From contig NZ_AP022605.1 of the NCBI RefSeq assembly GCF_010728155.1, positions 2,728,001-2,792,000 of the forward strand: DNA of 64,000 nucleotides, in the 5' to 3' direction. The DNA is from Mycolicibacterium doricum (lineage in GTDB: Bacteria; Actinomycetota; Actinomycetes; Mycobacteriales; Mycobacteriaceae). Both the position numbers and the translations under genes were made by a program. Positions 8,436 through 18,438 of the stretch are shown here, one piece after another. The notes under the pieces are model-generated. The model worked only from the letters and a program-made list of their open reading frames with translations. It searched no databases and had not been told where the DNA came from. Every line of letters starts with the position of its first letter. Position 1 is the stretch's first letter.

Positions 8436-8601
8436 GCTGGTTCTCCTCGACCGACTTCCGCAGGGGGTGCAGGACGTTCAGCGGCGGCCAGGGCGGCACC
8501 TGGGCGTAGAAGTCGGTCCGGGCGAACGTCAGGTGCCCGATCCCCGTGAACACGAGGGACGCCCCGAGAAACACCCGGGCGATCAGGCGGCGGAGTGTCA
8601 C
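8422..8601 (-). pseudogene. Truncated DoxX-like membrane protein
   Basis: The frame from GTG 8599-8601 gives 59 residues. The first forty (LIARVFLGASLVFTGIGHLT, then ARTDFYAQVPPW) match the first membrane helix of DoxX-family proteins. After PPW the sequence no longer resembles the family and stops inside the DUF309 gene. DoxX proteins have about four helices and over 100 residues, so most of the protein is missing. No other frame restores it, which points to a deletion rather than a frameshift. No good ribosome site was seen. Confidence 0.55.
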
Positions 8602-8633
8602 CAGGCCATGGTGCCTGGCCCGGTGACACCGAG

Positions 8634-8717
8634 TGCGGGCGGAGGGACTCGAACCCACACGCTCTTTCGAGCACGGACACCTAAAGACCGCGCGTATACC
8701 TGTTTCGCCACGCCCGC
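8634..8717 (-). tRNA. tRNA-Leu (anticodon UAG)
   Basis: An 84-nt type II tRNA. The acceptor stem GCGGGCG/CGCCCGC is perfect, the D-stem is GCG/CGC, the anticodon loop is TTTAGGT, the long variable arm is GCTC-GAAA-GAGC, the T-loop is TTCGAGT, and the discriminator is A. CCA is not encoded. There is one U-U mismatch in the anticodon stem (positions 30-40) and one in the T-stem (50-64). It reads CUA codons. It lies between the accessory genes and the conserved lprD block. Confidence 0.93.
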
Positions 8718-8813
8718 AGCGTGCCCATCGTACCGTCCGGATCGTCGTGGTGTCGGTGGCGCTCTTCGCGGTTTGCCGGTAGTGAACCAAGAGCCAAGCG
8801 GTACCGTGGAACC

Positions 8814-9182
8814 GTGTCCACTACACAGCGTAGGAGGCCGGCGCTGATGCTGCTGGTCGTCGCGGCCGCCGCCGGCTGCCTCGCGCTGGCGTGGTGGCAG
8901 TGGACCCGCTGGGAGTCGACGTCGGGGTCGTTCCAGAACCTCGGATATGCCCTGCAGTGGCCGATGTTCGCCGGTTTCTGCTTCTACGCGTACTACAAGT
9001 TCGTCCGTTACGAGCAAGACCCGCCCGAACCGCCCGCGGCGGTCACCGAGATCCCGGCCCACTTGCTGCCCGAACGCACACCCACTGCGCCCGCACCCGA
9101 CGACGACCCCGCGCTGCGTGAGTACAACGCCTACCTGGCCGACCTCGCCGAAGCCGACAACGAAGGCAGAACCACATCATGA
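8814..9182 (+). CDS. lprD: LprD-like small membrane protein or lipoprotein
   Basis: A 122-residue protein with one strong hydrophobic segment at residues 8-27 and a cysteine in AAAAGCLALAWWQW, a weak lipobox. A second hydrophobic stretch occurs around WPMFAGFCFYAYYKF. It matches M. tuberculosis Rv1343c (LprD) in length and in the motifs WQWTRW and NLGYALQWP. Start is GTG 8814; earlier in-frame starts would overlap the tRNA flank. The stop overlaps the start of the DUF3817 gene (ATGA), so the two are translationally coupled. Function is unknown. Whether it is truly lipidated is uncertain because the cysteine sits inside a membrane-like segment. Confidence 0.85.
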   Translation: MSTTQRRRPALMLLVVAAAAGCLALAWWQWTRWESTSGSFQNLGYALQWPMFAGFCFYAYYKFVRYEQDPPEPPAAVTEIPAHLLPERTPTAPAPDDDPALREYNAYLADLAEADNEGRTTS

Positions 9183-9538
9183 CCGCACCGCAGACGCCTG
9201 ACGCCGCGCCCGCCGGAGTGTCGACCGAGACCATCGCCAAGGCGATCCGCAACTACCGCGTCCTGGCGTGGACCACAGGCATCTGGCTGATCGTGCTGTG
9301 TGCCGAGATGGTGCTCAAGTACATCGTCGAGGTGGACTGGCCGTTCCTGTGGCTGGTCGCCCCCATCCACGGCTGGGTGTACTTCGCGTACCTGTTGTTC
9401 ACCGCCAACCTCGCGGTGAAGGTGCGCTGGCCGATCGGCAAGACCATCGGCGTGCTGCTCGCGGGCACGATCCCGCTGCTCGGCATCATCGTCGAGCACT
9501 ACCAGACGACGAACCTCAAGGCGCGCTTCGGCCTGTGA
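9179..9538 (+). CDS. DUF3817 integral membrane protein (Rv1342c-like)
   Basis: A 119-residue membrane protein with three predicted helices: around LAWTTGIWLIVLCAEMV, HGWVYFAYLLFTANLAV and GVLLAGTIPLLGIIV. The HGW motif is typical of DUF3817. The start codon overlaps the lprD stop by four bases, so both proteins are probably made together. The family has no known function. A second DUF3817 gene lies at 30161-30541 in this window. Confidence 0.88.
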   Translation: MTAPQTPDAAPAGVSTETIAKAIRNYRVLAWTTGIWLIVLCAEMVLKYIVEVDWPFLWLVAPIHGWVYFAYLLFTANLAVKVRWPIGKTIGVLLAGTIPLLGIIVEHYQTTNLKARFGL

Positions 9539-9580
9539 CCGGCGGAGCACCAGAACAGCACGTGCCGTTGCGACGTGACG

Positions 9581-10183
9581 TCAGCGGCCGAGCGCCCGCA
9601 ACGCCGGCACCAGCTGAGCGAGCGCTCGACCGCGATGGGAGGCGGCATCCTTCTCGGCGGGCGTCAACTCGGCGGCCGTGCGATCGAAGTGCTCGGGCAG
9701 GAACACCGGGTCGTAGCCGAACCCGCCGCTCCCGCGCGGCTCCCGGGTGATCACCCCCCGCCACACGCCCCGCACTACGACTTCTCGCGTTCCGGCCACC
9801 AGCGCGCAGGCCGAGACGAAGCTCGCGCCCCGCCGTGCGGCGGGCACATCCCGCAACTGAGCCAGCAGCAGTGCGGTGTTCGCGTCATCCCCGCCGTGGG
9901 CCCCCGCCCAGCGTGCCGAAAGCACCCCCGGCATCCCGTTCAGCGCATCGACCTCGAGGCCGGAGTCGTCGGCGACGGTGGCGATGCCACTCGCGCGGAA
10001 GCCGTCACGCGCCTTTGCCAACGCGTTTTCCTCGAACGTCGCACCGGTCTCGGGCGCCTCGTCGAACGGTGCCACGTCATCGAGGGACAGCAAGGTCAGC
10101 CCGGACACCCCCGCAGCGTCGAGCACCCGCCGCAGTTCGGCGAGCTTCTTGCGGTTACGGCTGGCGACCAGGACGTCCGCCAA
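9581..10183 (-). CDS. rdgB: RdgB/HAM1 non-canonical purine NTP pyrophosphatase
   Basis: A 200-residue house-cleaning enzyme that hydrolyses ITP, dITP and XTP to the monophosphates and so keeps inosine and xanthosine out of DNA and RNA. The signature LVASRNRKKLAELRR at the amino end, the metal/base motif ADDSGLEVDALNG and the loop GGFGYDPVFLP are all present. The only well-placed start is TTG 10181-10183, 5 bases after the rph stop, so expression probably depends on rph translation. The rph-rdgB pairing is conserved in actinobacteria. Confidence 0.95.
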   Translation of the reverse strand: MADVLVASRNRKKLAELRRVLDAAGVSGLTLLSLDDVAPFDEAPETGATFEENALAKARDGFRASGIATVADDSGLEVDALNGMPGVLSARWAGAHGGDDANTALLLAQLRDVPAARRGASFVSACALVAGTREVVVRGVWRGVITREPRGSGGFGYDPVFLPEHFDRTAAELTPAEKDAASHRGRALAQLVPALRALGR

Positions 10184-10188
10184 AACCG

Positions 10189-10971
10189 TCAGCTTCCGAA
10201 CGCTTTCTTCGGAGGCGACGTGGGCTCAGGCAGCGGGCCCGGGTACGGCGCCTCGAGGGCTTCGCGCTGTACGACGAACAACTGCTCGCAGGACGTCAGC
10301 GCTAGGTCGAGCAGCTTGTCCAATGTCGAGCGGGGGAACGTGGCGCCCTCACCGGTGCCCTGGATTTCCACCAGCGTGCCGGTGTCGGTGGCGACGACAT
10401 TCATGTCCACCTCGGCGCGCGAATCCTCCGAATACGGCAGGTCCACCCGCACCCGGCCGTCCACGACGCCCACGCTGACCGCCGCGATCGCGCACGACAA
10501 TGGCCGGGGGTCGGAGAGCTTCTCGGCCGCGGAGAGGTAGGTGACCGCGTCGGCCAGCGCGACATAGGCCCCGGTGATCGCCGCGGTACGGGTGCCGCCG
10601 TCGGCCTGCAGCACATCGCAATCGATGGCGATGGTGTTCTCACCGAGGGCATTCAAGTCGATACAGGCGCGCAGCGACCGGCCGATCAGCCTGCTGATCT
10701 CCTGGGTGCGACCGCCGACACGCCCCTTGACCGATTCACGGTCGGAGCGGTCGTGCGTGGCGGCGGGCAGCATGGCGTACTCGGCGGTGAGCCAGCCCTG
10801 CCCCGTTCCCTTGCGCCAGCGCGGCACGCCCTCGGTGACGCTGGCCGTGCACATCACCCGGGTCTCGCCGAACTCGACCAGCACCGAGCCGGCGGGATGG
10901 GAGGTGAAACCGCGGTTGATCCGTACCGGACGCAGCTCGTCGTCGAGCCGACCGTCTTCTCGTCTGGACAC
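10189..10971 (-). CDS. rph: Ribonuclease PH
   Basis: A 260-residue phosphorolytic 3'-5' exoribonuclease that trims tRNA 3' ends. Recognisable segments are [31 protein letters not shown] and the phosphate-binding region of [15 protein letters not shown]. The length is normal. The start is GTG 10969-10971. It is followed at once by rdgB and preceded by the MBL-fold gene, all on the minus strand. Confidence 0.95.
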   Translation of the reverse strand: MSRREDGRLDDELRPVRINRGFTSHPAGSVLVEFGETRVMCTASVTEGVPRWRKGTGQGWLTAEYAMLPAATHDRSDRESVKGRVGGRTQEISRLIGRSLRACIDLNALGENTIAIDCDVLQADGGTRTAAITGAYVALADAVTYLSAAEKLSDPRPLSCAIAAVSVGVVDGRVRVDLPYSEDSRAEVDMNVVATDTGTLVEIQGTGEGATFPRSTLDKLLDLALTSCEQLFVVQREALEAPYPGPLPEPTSPPKKAFGS

Positions 10972-11024
10972 GGGCCAACCCTAACCGCTGACGCCGACGG
11001 CCTGACCGGGAGTCAGCGCTTCCC

Positions 11025-11798
11025 TCAGCGGCGGGTGACGTCGAACGACTCGTTGCACACCACCGCGTGCACCGGGCCGTCGAACTCCGCCTTCGCCTCG
11101 CTGATCACATCCTCGCGCGAGGTCCATGGCGGGATGTGGGTGAGCAGCAGTTCCCCGACCCCGGCGCGTGCTGCCGCCCGGCCGGCCTCGGTACCCGACA
11201 GGTGCAGCTTCGGCGGACGGTCGGACGAATGTGTCCACGACGCCTCGCACAGGAACACGTCGGCGCCGGCCGCGAGTTCGACGAGCGACTCGCAGAATCC
11301 GGTGTCACCGCTGTAGACGAAAGTCGCGCCGGACGGATCGGTGACGCGCATCCCGTAGGACTCGGTGGGGTGGCACACCAGCCTCGGCAATACCGACAAC
11401 GCGCCGATCTGCACGGCGGAGTTGTCCGACCAGCTCCGCACCTCGAAGATGTCGGAGATGTCGTCGACCTCCCCGCCCTCCGGTGAGGACGCGGCGCCGA
11501 GCCGAGCCCAGGTGTTGGCGGGTCCGTAGAGCACACCGCGCTCCGGGGCGGGCGACGGGTGGTAGCGGCGCCACACGAACAGCCCGGGCAGGTCCAGACA
11601 ATGGTCGGCGTGCAGATGGCTCAGGAGCACGGACACCGCGTTGGGGTCGGCGTGGCGCTGCAGTGCGCCCAGCACGCCGCCGCCGAAATCCAGCACCAGC
11701 GGTGGGGTGTCGGGGGCGGTCACGAGATACCCGGACGCCGGCGAATCAGGCCCGACCACACTGCCGGAGCAACCGAGTACGGTGATTCGCACGCCCAC
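11025..11798 (-). CDS. Metallo-beta-lactamase fold cAMP phosphodiesterase (Rv1339-like)
   Basis: A 257-residue MBL-fold hydrolase. The metal motif is HLHADH (in LLSHLHADHCLDLPG). Later ligands lie in YSGDTGFCE and in HIPPWTSREDV. It is collinear with Rv1339, for which atypical class II cAMP phosphodiesterase activity has been reported; applying that here is by homology. I chose GTG 11796-11798 (VGVRITVLGCSGS). A farther start at 11852 is possible, and no clear ribosome site decides between them. It lies between murI and rph. Confidence 0.88.
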   Translation of the reverse strand: MGVRITVLGCSGSVVGPDSPASGYLVTAPDTPPLVLDFGGGVLGALQRHADPNAVSVLLSHLHADHCLDLPGLFVWRRYHPSPAPERGVLYGPANTWARLGAASSPEGGEVDDISDIFEVRSWSDNSAVQIGALSVLPRLVCHPTESYGMRVTDPSGATFVYSGDTGFCESLVELAAGADVFLCEASWTHSSDRPPKLHLSGTEAGRAAARAGVGELLLTHIPPWTSREDVISEAKAEFDGPVHAVVCNESFDVTRR

Positions 11799-11873
11799 CA
11801 GCTTGCCATGCCCAATCCGCCGTTGACGAAAACATGGCCGGATTGTCACCACCGGCCGCGGGTCCGGCGGACG

Positions 11874-12712
11874 CTACGCCTCGACGCGGCGCTGCACGGG
11901 CCGTACCCCGTCCAGACTCGGCCCCAGGAAGCGGGCCGCCAGGGCGGTGAACGCCGCTGGGTCGCCGGTGGATTCGAACACCCGGGTGGCCGGGGCGGCG
12001 CCGGGACCGGCCGGATGCGGTGCCAAAAGGTCGAGTTCGGTCAACACGCGCAGCAGATCCTTCGCGGTCTCCTCCGCACTCGACACCAGGGTGACCTGGT
12101 CGCCCATCGCGAGCTGGATCAGGCCCGACAGCATCGGGTAATGCGTGCACCCCAGCACGAGGGTGTCGACGTCGGCCTGTTGCAGCGGTTCGAGATAGGC
12201 CTCGGCCAGTCCGAGGACCTGCCGTCCGCTGGTGACTCCGCGTTCGACGAAGTCGACGAACCGGGGGCAGGCGACACCCATGACCTCGATGTCGCGGGCG
12301 GCGGCGAAGGCGTCCTGGTAAGCACCGGAGGCAATGGTCGCCGCCGTGCCGATCACCCCGATGCGGCCGCTGCGGGTGGTGGCCACCGCCCGGCGGACCG
12401 CAGGCAGGATCACCTCAACCACCGGCACCGGCGCGTAGCGCTCACGGGCGTCACGCAGGCATGCCGACGACGCCGTGTTGCAGGCAATCACCAGTGCCTT
12501 GACACCGCGCTCGACGAGGTCGTCGCCGATCGCCAGGGCGTGAGCGCGGATCTCGGGGATCGTCAGCGGACCGTACGGACCATTGCCGGTGTCCCCGACG
12601 TAGATGACGTCCTCGTCGGGCAGTTGGTCGATGATCGCCCGCGCGACCGTGAGCCCCCCGACACCGGAGTCGAAGATCCCGACCGGGCCCAGCCGATCGC
12701 CCGCCAGGGTGG

Positions 12713-12716
<4 letters not shown>
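11874..12716 (-). CDS. murI: Glutamate racemase
   Basis: A 280-residue cofactor-independent racemase that makes D-glutamate for peptidoglycan. Both catalytic cysteines are visible, in [10 protein letters not shown] and LGCTHYPML, and the amino-terminal motif [13 protein letters not shown] is present. Start GTG 12714-12716 overlaps the rhomboid stop by four bases (GTGA), indicating translational coupling. The carboxyl tail beyond residue 230 is variable in the family. Confidence 0.95.
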
Positions 12717-14645
<1,929 letters not shown>

Positions 14646-14660
14646 GGAAAGTCTCCTTAT

Positions 14661-15074
14661 TCAGTACTGGTCGACGATGGTGACGGGCTCTTCGGTGACC
14701 ACGCCGTCGACGATGCGGAAACTGCGCAGTTCGTTCTCCTGCGGGTCGCGCGTGGACACCAACACGTAGTGGGCGTCGGGTTCGGCCGCCAGCGCGATGT
14801 CGGTGCGGCTCGGGTAGGCCTCGGTACCGGTGTGGGAGTGGTAGATCACCACCGGCACCTCGTCGGCATGGTCCATGGTGCGCCACACCTCGAGCTGCTC
14901 GCCGGAGTCGAAACGGTAGAACGTCGGCGACCTTTCGGCGTTGAGCATCGCGACGAAGCGTTCCGGCCGGTCGGACCCTTCGGGGCCGGCGATGATGCCG
15001 CACGCCTCGTCCGGATGGTCGGCGCGGGCATGGGCGACCATGGCGTCGACCAGATCGGCGCGGATCACCAGCAC
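14661..15074 (-). CDS. mec: CysO-cysteine peptidase (JAMM metalloprotease)
   Basis: A 137-residue JAB1/MPN/Mov34 enzyme that hydrolyses CysO-Cys to free cysteine. The zinc motif is intact: HSH in VVIYHSHTGTEAYPSRTD, with Ser and Asp downstream and Glu in PDEACG. I chose GTG 15072-15074 (VLVIRADLVDAM), matching the start of homologues, with GGGGAG four bases upstream. The ribosome site abuts the last unit of a 20-bp tandem repeat that separates this gene from the P1 peptidase gene. Confidence 0.94.
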   Translation of the reverse strand: MLVIRADLVDAMVAHARADHPDEACGIIAGPEGSDRPERFVAMLNAERSPTFYRFDSGEQLEVWRTMDHADEVPVVIYHSHTGTEAYPSRTDIALAAEPDAHYVLVSTRDPQENELRSFRIVDGVVTEEPVTIVDQY

Positions 15075-15081
15075 TGCACTC

Positions 15082-15141
15082 CCCTGTCGCTTCACAGACG
15101 TCCCTGTCGCTTCACAGACGTCCCTGTCGCTTCACAGACGT
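15082..15141 (-). repeat. 20-bp tandem repeat, three exact copies, between the P1 peptidase and mec
   Basis: Units at 15082-15101, 15102-15121 and 15122-15141 are identical (plus strand CCCTGTCGCTTCACAGACGT). The array fills the space between the stop of the P1 peptidase and the ribosome site of mec, so copy number would set the distance between coupled genes. Confidence 0.97.
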
Positions 15142-15142
15142 C

Positions 15143-16165
15143 TCACCCGAACGCTCCGGGCAACACGTCCCGGTACGTCGGTATTCCGGCGGCGCCCGCG
15201 GCGCCCAGCACGCCGACCATCACGGCGCGGGCCAGGCAGTCCGCCGCGGCCGCTCCGATCGCGGTCATCAGCGGCACCTCGGGTGACATCGACGCCGGTG
15301 TGGTGGCGTCGGGCGCCACCTCGACGGCACCGGTGGCCAGCGCGAAGACCGTATCCCCGTCGAGAGGGGTGTGACATGGCCGCAGGGTGCGGGCCAACCC
15401 GTCGTGGGCGGCGACCGCGACCCGGCGGCAACCGGCGGGGCTGAGCGCGGCGTCGGTCGCGACCACCGCGATCGTGGTGTTGAGCGGACTGAGCTCCTGA
15501 CGACGGCCCGCGTAGGCGGCGATCTGGTCGGGGGGCGGGTCGACGAGCCCGAACTCACCCCGGTACTCGGCCATCCACGGCAGTCCGGTCGCGGTGTCGA
15601 AGGCCTCACCGGCAGAGTTCACGACGACGATCGCACCGACCGTCACCCCGCTGTCCAGGACGACGGAGGCCGTCCCCACCCCGCCCTTGAGGACGCCGGC
15701 CCGCGCCGCGACCCCCGCGCCGACGGTTCCCACCGCGACGTCGACACCGGCGGTCGCGGCGGCGTTGTAGCCGAATTCGGCTGTCGGTCGGCACGCCCAG
15801 CTCCCGACCGGCAAATCGAAGATCACCGCGGCGGGCACGATCGGCACCACTCCACCGCCGAGCGCCACGCCGCGGCCCTGCTCCTCGAGCCACGTCATCA
15901 CCCCGTCGGCGGCGGCCAGCCCGTAGGCGCTGCCGCCGGTGAGGACCACTGCGTCGGCGTGACGCACCGAATTGCTCGGATCGAGCAGGTCAGTCTCTCT
16001 GCTGCCCGGCGCGCCGCCCCGGCCGTCGACCGCCCCGACGGTGCCGGGTGGGGTGAGCACGACGGTGGTGCCGCTGGCCCAGCCGCTGCCCAGTGTGGCG
16101 TCGGCATCCAGTCGGTCGTGGTGTCCGACGCGGATGCCCGAAACGTCGGTGATCGAACCGCTCAC
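15143..16165 (-). CDS. P1 family (DmpA/NylC-type) autoprocessing aminopeptidase, Rv1333-like
   Basis: A 340-residue N-terminal nucleophile hydrolase precursor. Family members cut themselves into alpha and beta chains, and the new amino-terminal Ser or Thr becomes the nucleophile. The segment SPLNTTIAVVATDA contains the likely Asn229/Thr230 cut site, like NylC (Thr) rather than DmpA (Ser). The GGSAYGLAAADGVM segment is a family signature. Start GTG 16163-16165 overlaps the DUF2017 stop by four bases. It sits immediately upstream of mec-cysO-cysM in the same operon; its physiological substrate is not known. Confidence 0.9.
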   Translation of the reverse strand: MSGSITDVSGIRVGHHDRLDADATLGSGWASGTTVVLTPPGTVGAVDGRGGAPGSRETDLLDPSNSVRHADAVVLTGGSAYGLAAADGVMTWLEEQGRGVALGGGVVPIVPAAVIFDLPVGSWACRPTAEFGYNAAATAGVDVAVGTVGAGVAARAGVLKGGVGTASVVLDSGVTVGAIVVVNSAGEAFDTATGLPWMAEYRGEFGLVDPPPDQIAAYAGRRQELSPLNTTIAVVATDAALSPAGCRRVAVAAHDGLARTLRPCHTPLDGDTVFALATGAVEVAPDATTPASMSPEVPLMTAIGAAAADCLARAVMVGVLGAAGAAGIPTYRDVLPGAFG

Positions 16166-16749
16166 CGGGGGGGTTTCCGCACCAGGCTGAGCACCAGATA
16201 CTCCTGCAGCACCGTCAACCACTGGTAGACGTCGACATGTCCGGCCATCGGATGGTCCCGCGGCAGTTCGTCGCTGCCCATCACGTCGACGTCGAGCATG
16301 GCCCCCAAGGCCAGCCGGACGTCGTTGACGGCAGCGGCCCAGGCGTGAGCATCGTCCTCGGTCAGCTCGAACCGCCCGCCGCCGGCCGGTAGGGTGTCCA
16401 GCAGTCGTTGTGCCGCATGGAGTTTGGCGGCCAGGATCTCCGGTTCGTGCAGACTGCGCAACGCGCTGTTGAGGCTGTCCGCGGCGCCGGACCCGTCCGG
16501 GTGATCGGTGGCCGCGCCGAAGAAGTCCGGCAGCAGCCGTTTCATCGTGGCGTCCTCCGGCGGCCCGGTGTGCCCGGTGCGCATCCCGGTGATCTCCTCG
16601 AGTTCGTCTGCCGGAGCGGACGACTGGCGTTCGTCGAGCATGCCCTTCACCGAGCTGACCAGGCTGTGCAGCAGCGCCGCCTCATGCGGTTCGAGCGCGG
16701 ACCGGATCCGCACACCCTCGGCCGTCTGCACTCGCTTCCATTTGCGCAC
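16162..16749 (-). CDS. DUF2017 domain protein (Rv1332-like)
   Basis: A 195-residue actinobacterial protein of unknown function. It has a helical, charge-rich composition (EPHEAALLHSLVSSVKGML, later VNDVRLALGAMLDV), with no catalytic motif or membrane segment seen. Start GTG 16747-16749 gives VRKWKRVQTAEG. It lies directly after clpS and is translationally coupled to the P1 peptidase. The clpS-DUF2017 linkage is conserved in mycobacteria, hinting at a link with regulated proteolysis, but this is inference. Confidence 0.85.
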   Translation of the reverse strand: MRKWKRVQTAEGVRIRSALEPHEAALLHSLVSSVKGMLDERQSSAPADELEEITGMRTGHTGPPEDATMKRLLPDFFGAATDHPDGSGAADSLNSALRSLHEPEILAAKLHAAQRLLDTLPAGGGRFELTEDDAHAWAAAVNDVRLALGAMLDVDVMGSDELPRDHPMAGHVDVYQWLTVLQEYLVLSLVRKPPR

Positions 16750-16760
16750 TCGCGGTCCCG

Positions 16761-17072
16761 TCAGCGGTCCTGCTGCATGGTGGCCCACAGCCCCGCGGCA
16801 TGCAGCTTGGACACGTCGATCTCCATGGACTCCCGGCTGCCCGCCGACACGACGGCCTTGCCCTCGTTGTGCACCTGCAGCATCAGCTTGGTGGCATGGG
16901 GTTCGCTGTAGCCGAACAGCTTCTGCAGGACGTAGGTCACGTAGGTCATGAGATTCACCGGATCATCCCAGACGATGGTGACCCAGGGCACGTCGGTGGC
17001 CTCGCCCTGATCCGGCACCGTGGCCACGTCACGCTGCTCGTGGGTTCCCGGGGCTTTCGCCGGTGTGACCAT
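16761..17072 (-). CDS. clpS: ClpS adaptor of the ClpAP/ClpCP protease
   Basis: A 103-residue adaptor that binds amino-terminal degron residues and delivers substrates to the Clp ATPase. The core [20 protein letters not shown] and [14 protein letters not shown] contain the family's substrate pocket and Clp-binding surface. The first 27 residues are a flexible extension. Start ATG 17070-17072. It is divergent from pncB across a 35-base gap. Confidence 0.95.
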   Translation of the reverse strand: MVTPAKAPGTHEQRDVATVPDQGEATDVPWVTIVWDDPVNLMTYVTYVLQKLFGYSEPHATKLMLQVHNEGKAVVSAGSRESMEIDVSKLHAAGLWATMQQDR

Positions 17073-17107
17073 GCGGCCAGGATACCGGGGCCGCCATAGG
17101 CGTTACG

Positions 17108-18430
17108 GTGGCAGCTGTGACAGCCGCGCTGCTGACCGACAAATACGAGCTCACGATGCTGGCAGCCGCGCTGCGGGACGGAACCGCGCACCGGCGCGCG
17201 ACGTTCGAGATCTTCGCGCGCCGGCTGCCCGACGGCCGGCGATACGGCGTGGTGGCGGGGACCTCCCGGTTCGTCGAGTCGTTGCGTCAGTTCTCCTTCG
17301 ACGACACGGCGCTGGCCGTCGTCGCGGACTTCCTCGACGACGAGACGCTGCGTTACCTCGCCGGGTACCGCTTCGGAGGCGACATCGACGGTTACCCCGA
17401 GGGCGAGCTGTACTTCCCGGGCTCGCCGGTGCTGTCGGTGCACGGCACGTTCGCCGAATGTGTGGTCCTCGAGACGCTGGCGTTGTCGATCTTCAACCAC
17501 GACAGCGCGATCGCCGCGGCCGCCGCCCGGATGGCCGGTGCGGCACAGGGCCGGCCGCTCATCGAGATGGGGTCCCGGCGCACCCATGAGCAGGCGGCCG
17601 TGGCCGCCGCCCGGGCTGCCTTTCTGGCCGGATTCGCCGGCAGTTCGAACCTCGAGGCGCAACGCCGCTATGGGGTGCCCGCCATGGGGACCAGTGCCCA
17701 TGCCTTCACGCTGCTGCACACCACCCCCGACGGCCCCGACGAGGTGGCCGCATTCCGGTCCCAGGTCGACGCGCTCGGTGCGGACACCACGCTGTTGGTG
17801 GACACCTACGACATCACCGCCGGCGTCGCCAACGCCGTCGAGGTGGCCGGTCCGCGGCTGGGTGCGGTGCGGATCGACTCGGGCGACCTCGGCGTGCTGG
17901 CCCGCCAGGTGCGTGCCCAGCTCGACGGCTTGGGCGCGACCCGAACCCGCATCGTGGTGTCCGGGGATCTCGACGAGTTCGCGATCGCCGCCCTGCGGGC
18001 CGAACCGGTCGACATCTACGGCGTCGGCACGTCGCTGGTCACCGGTTCCGGCGCGCCGACCGCGGGGATGGTCTTCAAGCTCGTCGAGGTCGACGGCCTG
18101 CCCGTGGAGAAGCGCAGCAGCCGCAAGGAATCCCATGGGGGACGTAAACAGGCGGCTCGCCTGGTGAAACCGTCCGGCACCATCGTCGAGGAGGTCGTGC
18201 ACCCGTACGGCGCACCGCCGACCGACACCGCCGGCTACGACCTGCGCCGGTTGACGGTGCCCCTGGTGCGCGCCGGCGAACCCGTCGACGAATTGGGCCT
18301 CGCTGCGGGCCGCGAGCGGGTCGCCGCCGGGCTGCTGAGCCTGCCATGGGACGGGCTCAAGCTCTCCCGTGGCGAGCCCGCCATCCCCACCCGCATGGTC
18401 GCCCCGGCCCGCGGCGGCGAACGGCTCTAG
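17108..18430 (+). CDS. pncB: Nicotinate phosphoribosyltransferase
   Basis: A 440-residue enzyme converting nicotinate and PRPP to nicotinate mononucleotide in NAD salvage. Family segments visible are LLTDKYELTMLAAAL at the amino end, MGSRRTHEQAAVAAARAAFL, VRIDSGDLGVLARQVR and YGVGTSLVTGSGAP. Two GTG starts (17108 and 17117) are possible and I used the first. It is followed eight bases later by dinG with a ribosome site over its stop codon, so the pair is probably cotranscribed. Confidence 0.94.
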   Translation: MAAVTAALLTDKYELTMLAAALRDGTAHRRATFEIFARRLPDGRRYGVVAGTSRFVESLRQFSFDDTALAVVADFLDDETLRYLAGYRFGGDIDGYPEGELYFPGSPVLSVHGTFAECVVLETLALSIFNHDSAIAAAAARMAGAAQGRPLIEMGSRRTHEQAAVAAARAAFLAGFAGSSNLEAQRRYGVPAMGTSAHAFTLLHTTPDGPDEVAAFRSQVDALGADTTLLVDTYDITAGVANAVEVAGPRLGAVRIDSGDLGVLARQVRAQLDGLGATRTRIVVSGDLDEFAIAALRAEPVDIYGVGTSLVTGSGAPTAGMVFKLVEVDGLPVEKRSSRKESHGGRKQAARLVKPSGTIVEEVVHPYGAPPTDTAGYDLRRLTVPLVRAGEPVDELGLAAGRERVAAGLLSLPWDGLKLSRGEPAIPTRMVAPARGGERL

Positions 18431-18438
18431 GAGTGGCC

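Noticed and set aside
8634..8717. Possible attachment site of an integrated island at tRNA-Leu
   Set aside because: No integrase gene and no second copy of the tRNA 3' end was seen in the accessory stretch.
15082..15141. CRISPR-like array
   Set aside because: The units are directly abutting with no spacers, and no cas gene is present in the window.
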